DNA of 64,000 nt from NCBI GenBank assembly GCA_022264855.1, contig JABYQU010000009.1, positions 248,001 to 312,000 on the forward strand, read 5' to 3'. Shown piece by piece: positions 46,321-55,518 of this stretch (its first letter is position 1; each line of letters starts with the position of its first letter). A model generated the notes under the pieces. It was not told where the DNA came from. It saw only the letters and a list, made by a program, of their open reading frames with translations, and did no database searches. A program made the translations under genes and the position numbers. The DNA comes from Lenzites betulinus. Taxonomy: Eukaryota; Basidiomycota; Agaricomycetes; Polyporales; Polyporaceae.

Positions 46321-47493
46321 CTGCTTGTATCCATGTTATGTATACCTGTGAATGTGTCATTTGATCAATACTAGTACTTCGCTGCTGTCTCATATTCTGT
46401 TCTCGAAGCTGTGAAGCTTGAGTGAAGCCTGAAACATAACATAAAGCTCGACTCTGACTCAGAGTTTTATATACATGTTACGGATTATGCCTCTCCACAG
46501 GTAGGATAGGATTGGGAGACGTTGTTTGTAGTTCTCGAGATGTCATGAGATCGAGTTGTAGCATGTGTTTGCAGTCGGGTTGAGTTCGAGTCGAGTTCGG
46601 TTGTGTTTCCGTAGTTCACGTTCTAGGTTTTGGCCACAGTCGGCCGCTTTAAATTTACATAGCAGTGGCATCATAACGAGAACGTTCGAGGTACTTGATT
46701 ATACCGGCGGGACTAATGTGCGCTGAGTCGCCGAGGGTGAAACTTGCATATTCAGTGTGAGGCGGGTGGCGCCACCCGAGTTGCTGAATATCGTAGGATC
46801 GCGCTCGTGTGCGCATACATATCTACTTAACACACTGGTATGATAGAGTGTATAATACCTATCCTATACAGCGTCAAGCCCGACTACAGGTATCAGGCTG
46901 AAAATGGTGAGCGCCGCCGCTCGGAGGTGTGCGCGGGGAGATGGCAGTGGTTGCAACGTTCAAACGTTCAAGTCTGAGCCCAATACCTGTACTACATGCC
47001 AGTCGCAGGCCGACGACATTTTACATCGCTCGCGAGTCCGGATTATTAAGCAGAACTCATAGTCCACCAATGTGTGATCATACCATGTGGAATAGTCTGG
47101 TCTTCTCCAGTTACATGACTTAACGCACAGTTGAGGACGCAAGGTCAAGCCCGGCGTACTGATGTACAGCGCTACCGAGCTTGATCGAGAAGTGAATGCG
47201 CTTCTCCCGCTTTCCCTCCCACACGCCAAAGCATTATGTAAGTCCTTGACGTTCTTCCTGTCTGCCACGTCGCCTCTCTACCACACCCCTCAAGCTTGAG
47301 TAGAATGCCCCGCCGCAAACTTGATGCGCTGCAAGCACCTTTAGTACAGACCACTGGCAGGCAAGAATGCGGGGTAGCTCGATCGTGGATCTAGCGCTCG
47401 CGGTGAGTACCACGTTAGTATTGATCACTCAGTATCATTATCTTCGCCTTCATCTCATCCACTTCCATCGACCCACACTGCTGCCTCTCACCT
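46321..47493. other. Spacer inside the KDZ transposon
   Basis: No credible coding frame. Contains the 3' flank of the transposase gene and the presumed promoter of the next gene. A short near-palindrome (CTCGACTCTGACTCAGAG) lies near 46448. Confidence 0.45.
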
Positions 47494-48823
47494 ATGGCAC
47501 GCTATGCAGACGCCGCGGTCAAAGAAGAATACGAGGACCCTGCGGCAGATGAGGAGCACGCTGATGCGTTCTACCTGGCGGGAGCATACTACGTTGTCGT
47601 GGACCGGGCCAATCCGGGGATTTACGAGACTCGGTATGTAGTATGTACTTATTGCTACTCGTTCTGTGCTCACATGGTGGTGTCGCATATGTCAGTCCGC
47701 CCGGAATCGCGCTCGGCAAGCACATCGACTTGCTTCCCATTGTTATAGTCTGCCGGGACAAGACAATGGCGGAGCAAGTTTATCGGCTCAACGACATTCT
47801 TCAGGATATCGAGGGTCCCGACAACGCTAATGTCCTTCGCAATGCATTCGCCAACTCCCCGTACGTCAAGCGGCACTTCATGCAGCCCTTCGAGCACAAG
47901 TTCTATGCTATGAAAGTGGCTACGCAAACAGGCATATACTACGGGTTTGATTGGTACGCCGCCCCTCCTGTGCGCTATCGCCATATAACATTCTACCGCT
48001 AACTTCTCCTTCTTGCCATAGGGCCGTTTATGTACGCCCGCTCACCCGATGCAAAATGGCGGAGTACAGAGGGTTCCATATGCTTGGGAACACCCTCGTC
48101 TGGATGCTCGAAAAGCGCCATCTGCAGCCGGTGTTCAAGGAGAGCGGCGAGAGCAGCGCGGGCCGCGGCGCACTCAGAGTTACCAGCCCTCCGATTCCCA
48201 GCGATGCACCGACCCCAGGGGATGGCCCACACGCCGTCGATGGACCCACCGTGCAGTCGCTTCGCGCGCCACCCAACAGCCCTCAGAAGGCCCGGACCCG
48301 ACTCCCTGCGCCCGACTTTGCGAACGTCAACACCAAGATGCGCTCCCCTGCCGGCCCCGCGTTGCCCATAAAGACGAGTGCATCCCGCCCGGCCTCCCCT
48401 GTGAAGATGAGCACATCCCGCCCTGGCTCACCTGTGAAGCGCAGCGGGTCGCCTGTCAAGATCGGCTCTTCGATGCCCTTTACGCCATCGACGATACCCG
48501 GGCCTCCTCTCTCACCGCGGAACCTTCAGGGCAACTTTCCCCCACTTGCCTCGCCGTCGTTTGCCCAGGTGCGCAGGGTGTCTCCGACGCGCGCATACGA
48601 TGAGTATGCCCAAACGTCCCGCGACATGTACTGTGAGTCAGCCCATCTTGATTGTGTATCGAGCTAACATGTTTACCCAGCCGTCCATGTTTCCGATGAC
48701 GAAAGTGAGGCTGGCACTGAGGATGACCCGCCGCACTCCATCTTCCATCAGCTCCGCCGTATCATCCGCCCCGCCAGCAGCCTCCCGGCCTCCGATATGA
48801 TCCACCAGCTGATGTACTCCTGA
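47494..48823 (+). CDS. Unrecognised KDZ-transposon cargo gene, truncated by a nested element
   Basis: Four exons: 47494-47633, 47696-47953, 48022-48632 and 48681-48823, giving 383 aa. The first half is a folded-looking domain: AFYLAGAYYVVVDRANPGIY, GKHIDLLPIVIVCRDKTMAE, SPYVKRHFMQPFEHKFYAMK and GFHMLGNTLVWMLEKRHLQP. The YYVVVDRANPGIY stretch resembles the small RNA:DNA-binding domain at the N terminus of RNase H1, but this is a weak likeness. The second half is a Ser/Pro/Lys-rich repeat (SRPASPVKMSTSRPGSPVKR). The last native codons are ATG ATC CAC CAG CTG; the frame then enters the foldback element and stops after four more codons. The original C terminus probably lies at 51350-51833. The role in transposition is unknown; it shows no TET/JBP dioxygenase motif. 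Confidence 0.75.
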
Positions 48824-49681
48824 TGTATCAGGAACCGTTTGGGACTCCGCGCCGCTTTACATCAGGAACAGGAAGCGTTCCTGATGTATCACGGGCGGCC
48901 GGGGGCGCCAGCGCTGCCCTCCGGGACCTGCCTTATATGGTAGGCAGGCCCGGGAGACAGCGCTAGCGCCCCCGGGAGTCTCTGATCTGTTATCTAATGT
49001 AGATTGTGAGCTTATCTCATCTCCCTGTGCTTTCCTGCGCGCGCCTCTGTCTCCCTCTCAGCCACTTCCGGATTAGGCAGGTCTGCCTCAGCCAGCCACC
49101 CCCTGCTTGCTCCCACCCTACCTCGATCAAATCTCGTCCGATTCGCTTCAAACCTAGCGCATCTTACTCGGGTGTACCTACGCTACAATCGCGCGCAGAC
49201 GGAACGGGAATCGGGTAAGTACTGATTGCGCTACAGTGGATACAGTAACAGGGTAAAAGAGGCGGCAAAGAACGGGCGATATCTCGTCCGTTCTTTGTCG
49301 CCTCAGCGCGCGAATTGTTTTCCCATCAAGAGGGATTTCTGCGCGTTCGAACGAGCCCGCACAAGCGCAAATCGGCCGACGGACGGTGGAGCTGCGCTCC
49401 GCCCACCCCGGGGGGAGTGCAGCTCCACTTCCTGTGCTCATTTTTCGTTCGTTTTGGCTAGTCTTTGTTTCTTTTGGTTACTACTACATTGTAAGACACA
49501 GGTAGTACGTTTTACGAACAAACTAGGGCCCAGAAATGCGTCGAGGAGGGTGGGTAATAGTGAAATACTACCCACCTTCCTCGACCCATAGCGCTGCCGT
49601 TTCGGCGCGTATCGCCGCGCAAAAGGCAACGCCAGAAAGCGGCGGAATGCAGCTTTCTAGCGTTTCCTTTTGCGCGGCGAT
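48812..49681 (+). repeat. Left arm of foldback element, with seven internal hairpins
   Basis: Hairpins in order: 48818-48833 (TCCTGA stem), 48858-48888 (12-bp perfect stem TACATCAGGAAC), 48899-48975 (stem beginning CCGGGGGCGC, long with few mismatches), 49259-49304 (17-bp stem GAGGCGGCAAAGAACGG with one mismatch), 49386-49428 (stem GTGGAGCTGC), 49540-49585 (17-bp stem GTCGAGGAGGGTGGGTA with one mismatch) and 49611-49681 (30-bp stem starting ATCGCCGCGCAAAAGG with two mismatches). Confidence 0.9.
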
Positions 49682-50036
49682 CGGACCGCAGGAACCCGCC
49701 CAATACATCAATTTATGTCTCATACACAGTCAGCTACAGTTTCGTGTATAGCCCCATGTAAACCACATAAAGTCTCATTCTGACTTCTGCCATGTATGTA
49801 TATAGGTTTCCTCCATGTGAATATCAACTTACAGCACCATCGCCCTTGGTGTGCATGTATAATCTACTTATCTATAGTACGAATATATGTCCTCGCCGCA
49901 TGTGATCCGCGAAACCGATCGTAATATAAATTGGCAGGATTGGTACGCTATGGAACCGCTAGCAGCACACCAAAGTACAGAGGAAACAGAAAAGAAGTGA
50001 CCGAGATAGCATGCGATTACTGCAGACATGCAGGTA

Positions 50037-50069
50037 GCCGCCCACCGTCTTAAGACGGTCTCGGGCGGC
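50037..50069. repeat. Central hairpin in the foldback element
   Basis: GCCGCCC and GGGCGGC pair around the 16-bp perfect palindrome ACCGTCTTAAGACGGT, with a 3-nt bulge. It lies near the middle of the spacer between the two arms. Confidence 0.8.
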
Positions 50070-50473
50070 TTCAGCAGGTCTGTATGTACAGCACAGTACC
50101 TACAGACCCTGTAGAACACTTTGTAAGACAGTAATTCGAGTTTTCCGCCGATTTACATGTATTTGGGCTCGTTTGAAAGCTGTATACGACTGCTATCTAG
50201 CCACTTACTCTATGAATATATTTGTGCTCTCAGTAGCTATGTATCAGCCAACTTAGTGTGCACTAGTCGCAGTTTTTGAGTTTTCAATGACTTCCTGTGT
50301 TTATTGGGGACAGATGAATCTACATTGTTATTTAGGAGGTAGCTATAGTACATTAGGTATCAAGTAACATGTATGCAGTGTTCTAGAGTACCTGTGAAGA
50401 GATGGAAGGGGGCTGAGCAGCTGAGGGGGGGGAGGAGGAGCAGAGAGGGATAGCGAAGCGATACGTGGTCGTA

Positions 50474-51343
50474 TCGCCGCGCAAAAGGCAACACTAGAAA
50501 GCTGCATTCCGCCGCTTTCTGGCGTTGCCTTTTGCGCGGCGATACGCGCCGAAATGGCAGCGCTATGGGTCGAGGAAGGTGGGTACTAGCCCCACTACTA
50601 CCCACCCTCCTCGACATGTTTCTGGGGCGTTTTTTGGCTGTTCTACGTACTACCTGTGCGGCTCAATGTATTAGTAACTAAACACAATAGGTGCGAGCCA
50701 AAACGAACGAAAAATGAGCACAGGAAGTGGAGCTGCACTCCCCCCGGGGTGGGCGGAGCGCAGCTCCACCGTCCGTCGGCCGATTTGCGCTTGTGCGGGC
50801 TCGTTCGAACGCGCAGAAATCCCTCTTGATGGGAAAACAATTCGCGCGCTGAGGCGACAAAGAACGGACGAGATATCGCCCGTTCTTTGCCGCCTCTTTT
50901 ACCCTGTTACTGTATCCACTGTAGCGCAATCAGTACTTACCCGATTCCCGTTCCGTCTGCGCGCGATTGTAGCGTAGGTACACCCGAGTAAGATGCGCTA
51001 GGTTTGAAGCGAATCGGACGAGATTTGATCGAGGTAGGGTGGGAGCAAGCAGGGGGTGGCTGGCTGAGGCAGACCTGCCTAATCCGGAAGTGGCTGAGAG
51101 GGAGACAGAGGCGCGCGCAGGAAAGCACAGGGAGATGAGATAAGCTCACAATCTACATTAGATAACAGATCAGAGACTCCCGGGGGCGCTAGCGCTGTCT
51201 CCCGGGCCTGCCTACCATATAAGGCAGGTCCCGGAGGGCAGCGCTGGCGCCCCCGGCCGCCCGTGATACATCAGGAACGCTTCCTGTTCCTGATGTAAAG
51301 CGGCGCGGAGTCCCAAACGGTTCCTGATACATCAGGAGTACAT
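50474..51343 (-). repeat. Right arm of foldback element
   Basis: Reverse complement of the left arm. The inner hairpins recur at 50473-50543 (ATCGCCGCGCAAAAGG stem) and 50569-50615 (GTCGAGGAAGGTGGGTA stem), with mutations that differ from those in the left arm yet keep the stems paired. The outer 649 nt (50695-51343) match the left arm without differences that I could find. Confidence 0.9.
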
Positions 51344-51349
51344 CAGCTG

Positions 51350-51833
51350 GTGACCTCTCGCCGCAGATGCTGTCGCCATCTCGACCGACATCCTCTCGAC
51401 CAATGCCACCTTGACCGCCGCCGCCACCTCGACCGACACCGGCTCGACCAACGCCACCGCCGCCGCCTCGACCGACACCAGCTCGACCAACGCTACCTCG
51501 ACCGCCGCCGCCATTCCCACTACGACGGCCTCGATACCAGTGCCTACTACTGCCATCAGCACAGGCGGTGTCGCTGCGCCAGTACCTACTTCGACCGGCA
51601 ATGCTCACCCTCCTACCACGTCGACAGGTTCTGCCCGCGCTCAAGCCCGCGCAGGCATGACATTCATCGCCATGGATGTCGTCACCAATGCAAGCGGTCG
51701 GTCTGTCGCTGTTGGGAAGCGTCCGCGCAAGCCGCGCAAAGGAAAGACGACCGATGGAGCAGCCGAGGGAACTGAAGGCCCCCGTAAGCGCAAGAAATCG
51801 AAGGCGGGCGATGGCCAGTCCACAGGGGCGTAG
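51350..51833 (+). pseudogene. Probable detached C-terminal part of the KDZ cargo gene
   Basis: Directly after the foldback element one frame encodes a Thr/Ala/Ser-rich repeat (ATSTDTGSTNATAAAS), then a basic tail (VGKRPRKPRKGK, GPRKRKKSKAGD) with nuclear-localisation character and a stop at 51833. Removing the foldback element and one CAGCTG would join it to the 47494 gene, but one base out of frame, so either a small intron or an extra indel is also involved. The first clear codons are DAVAISTDI from 51367. Confidence 0.55.
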
Positions 51834-52047
51834 GTCTCTACTACAGTACGACAACGCTGCTATAACGACGTGTTAATGTAGCTACATCCTGGCTACGGTC
51901 TCTCGGCACTTCACTTGTATGCAAAGCCTCGTCTCGCTTTAGTTTACAACTATGTATCGCCTTGTTATGCTAGTGTTCCTAATGATTGATAGCCCACTCT
52001 TGCTCTTGTGTATGCATGTACACGGCCAACGGGCATTTCTAAACATT
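51834..52047. other. Spacer, no gene seen
   Basis: 3' flank of the cargo gene remnant; no coding or repeat signal recognised. Confidence 0.4.
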
Positions 52048-53231
52048 CTTAAGGGAGAGCGCTCTTAAAATGATTTGAGATGGAAATCTTGTGATGCGGT
52101 TAAGGTGCAAGTGAGATGCTCTTCAGGGAAATTTCTCTTAAGATACTTTGAGATTGATCTGCGTTGCCCTTAAGATGATGCCGCCCAGGGGCTCGTTGCC
52201 GGGGGCGCTTGCGTGACCCCAACCCAGACTGCAAATGCTTCAGGAAGTTAGCTCCCACGATGGCGCTGAGCATCAGTGCCGCCGTGCCGTCGGCCGATGA
52301 TGCCGTTCACGTGAACGGGCGTCTCGTACTTGTCGTTTCTGACGAGGGCCACGTCAGCTCCCTCTCTCTTGTCTTCCACCACCTGCCCTCTGGCCGACCC
52401 TCCCTCTGCTGTCTCCATCCGCCAATCTATGGACCAAGCTCCATAAAAACGTCAATACGGCGACCTAAATACATCTGGTATATATAGTATTAGCCATTAA
52501 CTCAACGTCGTCCCCATGTAGCGGCCACGTCAGCTGCAAGCAACCGTCGAGCTCGCTGCTATCGGCATTGGGCGCCGAGTTTACCACTGCAAATATGTAA
52601 GTACTCGCTCTCTCGATGTCCATTCTTGTTCGCTGAGTAGAATTTTACCGATTACAGCGAATAACGACATGCAAGGGCATCTATAACAGCGGGGGCCAAT
52701 CCCCCACTGCAGCCAGGTAAGTGTCTGCCTTCTTGTCAGACGGTCTCTGGCATGCTCACGTCAAGCTACAGTATCACGAAATTGTGTGCAAGGTAAGCAA
52801 TGACGGGCCCACGCTCTGGGTGCATGAGCAGCCCAGGGTGATTGGCAACGCCTCAGTATTCCCGCTATCCATCGCCGTCTGCACCTGTTCGTCAGCAGCT
52901 GGGGCGCCGTCGCTGGCGCCTGTAAACATTTTGTACAAGTCATGTATCATAGATTAGTTCAGATAATATAATGGTTGTTGCCGGGCCTGTTCAGTATCTT
53001 CTGGCCGGTGCTGCAACGGATGGAAATTACCACAAAAGGCATCGGGAGTGCCCGGAACCTGCTCAATCCGGCCCAACCCCGGCCGTTGCTTCGGCCAAAT
53101 ATAGCGAGATCTCGCGATCCGACCTTAAGGTGGTCTTAAGAATCGGCCGCTCTTAAGATCCTCTCCAGGGCCTCCAAACGTGATCGTCTTACAAATTCCT
53201 TGGGGGTATCTCAAAGGTCTGATCTCTTAAG
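52048..53231. other. CTTAAG-bordered segment of the KDZ transposon
   Basis: CTTAAG occurs at 52048, 52137 and 52169 on one side and at 53124, 53135, 53152 and 53226 on the other, with TTTGAGAT-type words close by in inverted orientation (for example 52054-52160 and about 53208-53231). The interior has exon-like pieces with good splice sites (GTAAGTACTCG near 52598, GTAAGTGTCTG near 52716, GTAAGCAATGA near 52793), but I could not assemble a recognisable protein. It may be a decayed gene or a small nested element with subterminal repeats. Confidence 0.4.
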
Positions 53232-53934
53232 AAAATTCATAGATTTCACTCTGCCCGTGTATGGCTTGGTGTTATGAGCACCCCAATCGTAGTGCCTGAG
53301 TCGTGATGATCTCACTGATCTCGTGTGCATTCTCGCGCGTTGGAGGATCCCGATCATACCAAAGGCTTGGCACATCTTAAAGCACCTCAAGTTCAGGTGT
53401 AGCACCCAGTAGAACATTAGAACATTGTACAATACTGTCTGGCATGTCCAAATTACTGTACATCGAGTCTATACAGCCTGAGTGTGCATGCAAGCTATCT
53501 AATACATATGTTTGTACACCGTCGACACTGGGGAGAGCCAGTGCGCCAAGTGTCCGCTTGTCGGACATATGGCGACATTTGATGGGAACGTTACTTATCT
53601 GTTAGCTTGCATCAATTCATACATTGATCCAGAAGAGTCACGCTGCAACGAATACCTTCAGCTATGCTACTGTACACTTGTATTACACCCTGTACACTTG
53701 TATGAGACGGTATATGACCTGGCTGGTTGGACACACATTGAGTGCTTGCAGGGGCTTGCAGAGGCTCGACGAAGTCGCGGACGTCGGGACGTGGCGGGTG
53801 GCGCGGATAACAGATAGGTCGGGTACTTGGCACTTGGTGCCTGAGTGTTGATACCATCGATCGCGCGCCCCCGAGGGCTAGCCTGCGCACGAACGTTAGT
53901 AACGTGTAACTGATGCACCAATGAATGTTTACTG
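53232..53934. other. Spacer, no gene seen
   Basis: AT-richer sequence with short ORFs only. Around 53665-53705 TGTACACTTGTAT is directly repeated. Confidence 0.4.
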
Positions 53935-54369
53935 CAACATGCTGCAGGGCGGGATGACAGGTAGGCGAGCAGGCGGGCAGGGAGGCGGCGGGTAAGAGGG
54001 CGGGCAAGAGGCGGGCGAGAGGGCGGGGAACAGGCGGACACAGCGGAGGAGAGCGCAGCGGGTCCTCGTGGCGCAATGTGCCTGGAGATGATCGTACCCG
54101 GCAAGCCTCATGCCGCACCCGAACCTCCTGCATCACAAGCAAGCGCCAGGCCACCCAGTAGCTATGGGCGGAGTCGGCGGGCACAAGCGGGGGGCAAGGA
54201 GCGGGCAGGCTGCGGGGCAGGGGTTGCAGGTGGGCGGATGAGAAAAGGCGGGCAGGCAGGCAGGCGGGCAGGCGGGCAGGCGGGCGGGCAGGCGGGCGGG
54301 CGGGCGGGCGGGCGGGCAGGCGGGAGGTCGGGCGTAGGCGGGCATAGGCGGGCATAGGCGGGAGGACTC
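53935..54369. repeat. GGCGGGCAGGC minisatellite, right side
   Basis: Simple GC-rich units of 4-11 bp (GGCGGGCAGGCGGGC and variants) dominate 54240-54365, with a looser array at 53940-54050. The array abuts the right terminal repeat of the KDZ transposon, mirroring the shorter array inside the left one. The long Pro/Ala/Arg frame on the minus strand is a by-product of the repeat. Confidence 0.85.
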
Positions 54370-54865
54370 GGGTTACCTATTATTAGGCGCGTGTTCCCCC
54401 AAAACAGACAAGTCGCAGGCGAACCGTATAGAGTGTCCCGGTTAGCGCAATGTATAGTACATTATTACTCGCGCATACTATAGCGTTACAATGGAAAAAG
54501 AACGAGACAGAACGGACAAGGTGGGCGGGAGGGACGGGGGGAACAGCGCCGACGTCGTCGGCAACAGTGAGCAACAGTGGCGGCGCCGCGTGGAGCTGTA
54601 GCGCCGGCGGGGAGAGGCGCGTGGCGTACTCAACGCCGGCGGGAATGATCTTATCAGCAGAGATCTAGTAGATCTAGTAATCAGCGGCACCATGCCAAAC
54701 TACTGCATTTGGGGAGAGGGATACATTACTCAACGAGGGAAGGGATGGCGGCAGTACGCCGTTATACTGGCAGTATGACGCTGCACGGCATTCGGAGCGT
54801 ATTAGCTTGTCAAAGGGGGGTACTATGACAAGTCTATTAGCCGGGTTATCTGTGATGATCAGGTG
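54370..54865 (-). repeat. Right terminal inverted repeat of the KDZ transposon
   Basis: Reverse complement of 41609-42104. It ends GATCAGGTG, followed immediately by the right copy of the ATCGACCC target duplication (54866-54873). Confidence 0.93.
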
Positions 54866-55463
54866 ATCGACCCTGAGGAAAGTAGGTACATGATCTATAC
54901 ATACCAGGTACTCATGAACGTCTCCAAGTCGAGGTCCACTGGAGGGTTGTGCACAGAGTCTGGGGTGTGCAAAACGACATCGCTCGAAGGTGTAGCCATG
55001 TCTTTCAGAGTGTAACTTGCAACTGTGAGAGGATACCGGTCGAGGTGGGGCGTCTACATTTAGCCGCTGGAACGACGGCACACACGACGACGCACACGTC
55101 TATTCGGTATGTATCCCCTTCAAGCGTGGCACGCTACCGCTGATGTCATGGTACAGAGCGACCACTGGAAAACACGTATATTGTTAACGAGAACGATGCT
55201 ACAGAACCGATGCAGTGAATCCGAGTATATGCTGGGTTACGGGGCGGGGCTATGCGATACATCTTCTAAAGTCGTATGGGAATATCGTCCGTGCCACACT
55301 GCTTGTATGAGTCTGACCAACAACATAAAGGCGCCGTGCGTTCTATCCTTTCCTTCTACAAAGCGTCGGGGGATATGTCACCGAGAGTGTTCAGGTCGGC
55401 TGCACTGTATGCGCTATACAGCGACCGCGTTTCGTCGTCTACTGCCGACTGTGCATCAATGGT
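54866..55463 (-). pseudogene. Partial lipocalin-like gene copy, part 2 (intron 1, exon 1, promoter)
   Basis: Bases 54874-55409 match 23335-23869 and 55410-55463 match 24976-25028. The frame of exon 1 is preserved (MATPSSDVVLHTPDSVHNPP on the minus strand, ATG at 55000) with a few substitutions, but exons 2 and 3 are missing and intron 1 holds the 13-kb transposon. This is a promoter-plus-first-exon duplicate. Confidence 0.85.
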
Positions 55464-55518
55464 TTCCTGTGGATATCGTTATTAGCGTACTTCCCTAGGT
55501 CTGCATCGAAGATATCAC

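Larger units (their letters stand above)
48812..51343. mobile_element. Nested 2.53-kb foldback element made of serial hairpins
   Basis: The element starts ATGTACTCCTGATG and ends CATCAGGAGTACAT. Its arms (48812-49681 and 50474-51343) are inverted copies; the outer 649 nt of each are identical wherever I compared them, and the inner parts diverge modestly. The flanks read CAC-CAGCTG on the left and CAGCTG-GTG on the right, so insertion into the palindrome CACCAGCTGGTG with a 6-bp CAGCTG duplication explains both junctions. There is no transposase inside. The central 790 bp are AT-rich without ORFs. It interrupts the cargo gene of the KDZ transposon and is therefore younger than that transposon's assembly. 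Confidence 0.9.
41609..54865 (+). mobile_element. Complete 13.26-kb KDZ-superfamily DNA transposon
   Basis: The two ends are 496-bp inverted repeats starting CACCTGATCATCACAG. They are flanked by a perfect 8-bp direct repeat ATCGACCC (41601-41608 and 54866-54873). Joining the flanks gives GGTCAG-ATCGACCC-TGAGGAAAG, which matches the intact lipocalin-like intron at 23321-23343 with one mismatch, so the insertion and its boundaries are fixed by an empty-site comparison. Inside are a full KDZ transposase gene, a second gene of unknown role, a nested foldback element inside that second gene, a CTTAAG-rich stretch and GC-rich minisatellites next to both terminal repeats. Near-identity of the two terminal repeats and the open transposase frame suggest recent movement. 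Confidence 0.93.

Noticed and set aside
47494..48823. Cargo gene as a TET/JBP DNA-modifying dioxygenase
   Set aside because: No HxD...H iron site or other dioxygenase motif is present.
49006..51149. Twin identical ORFs (70 and 84-87 codons) in the two arms of the foldback element
   Set aside because: They are identical because the arms are inverted copies; composition and hairpin overlap argue against coding.
53612..54355. Minus-strand Pro/Ala/Arg-rich frame of 247 codons
   Set aside because: Produced by the GC-rich minisatellite; no start context or domain.
41609..54865. Interpretation as an inversion between two separate 490-bp repeats
   Set aside because: The same repeat end abuts both halves of the lipocalin copy, with a matching 8-bp duplication, which fits one transposon with terminal inverted repeats better.
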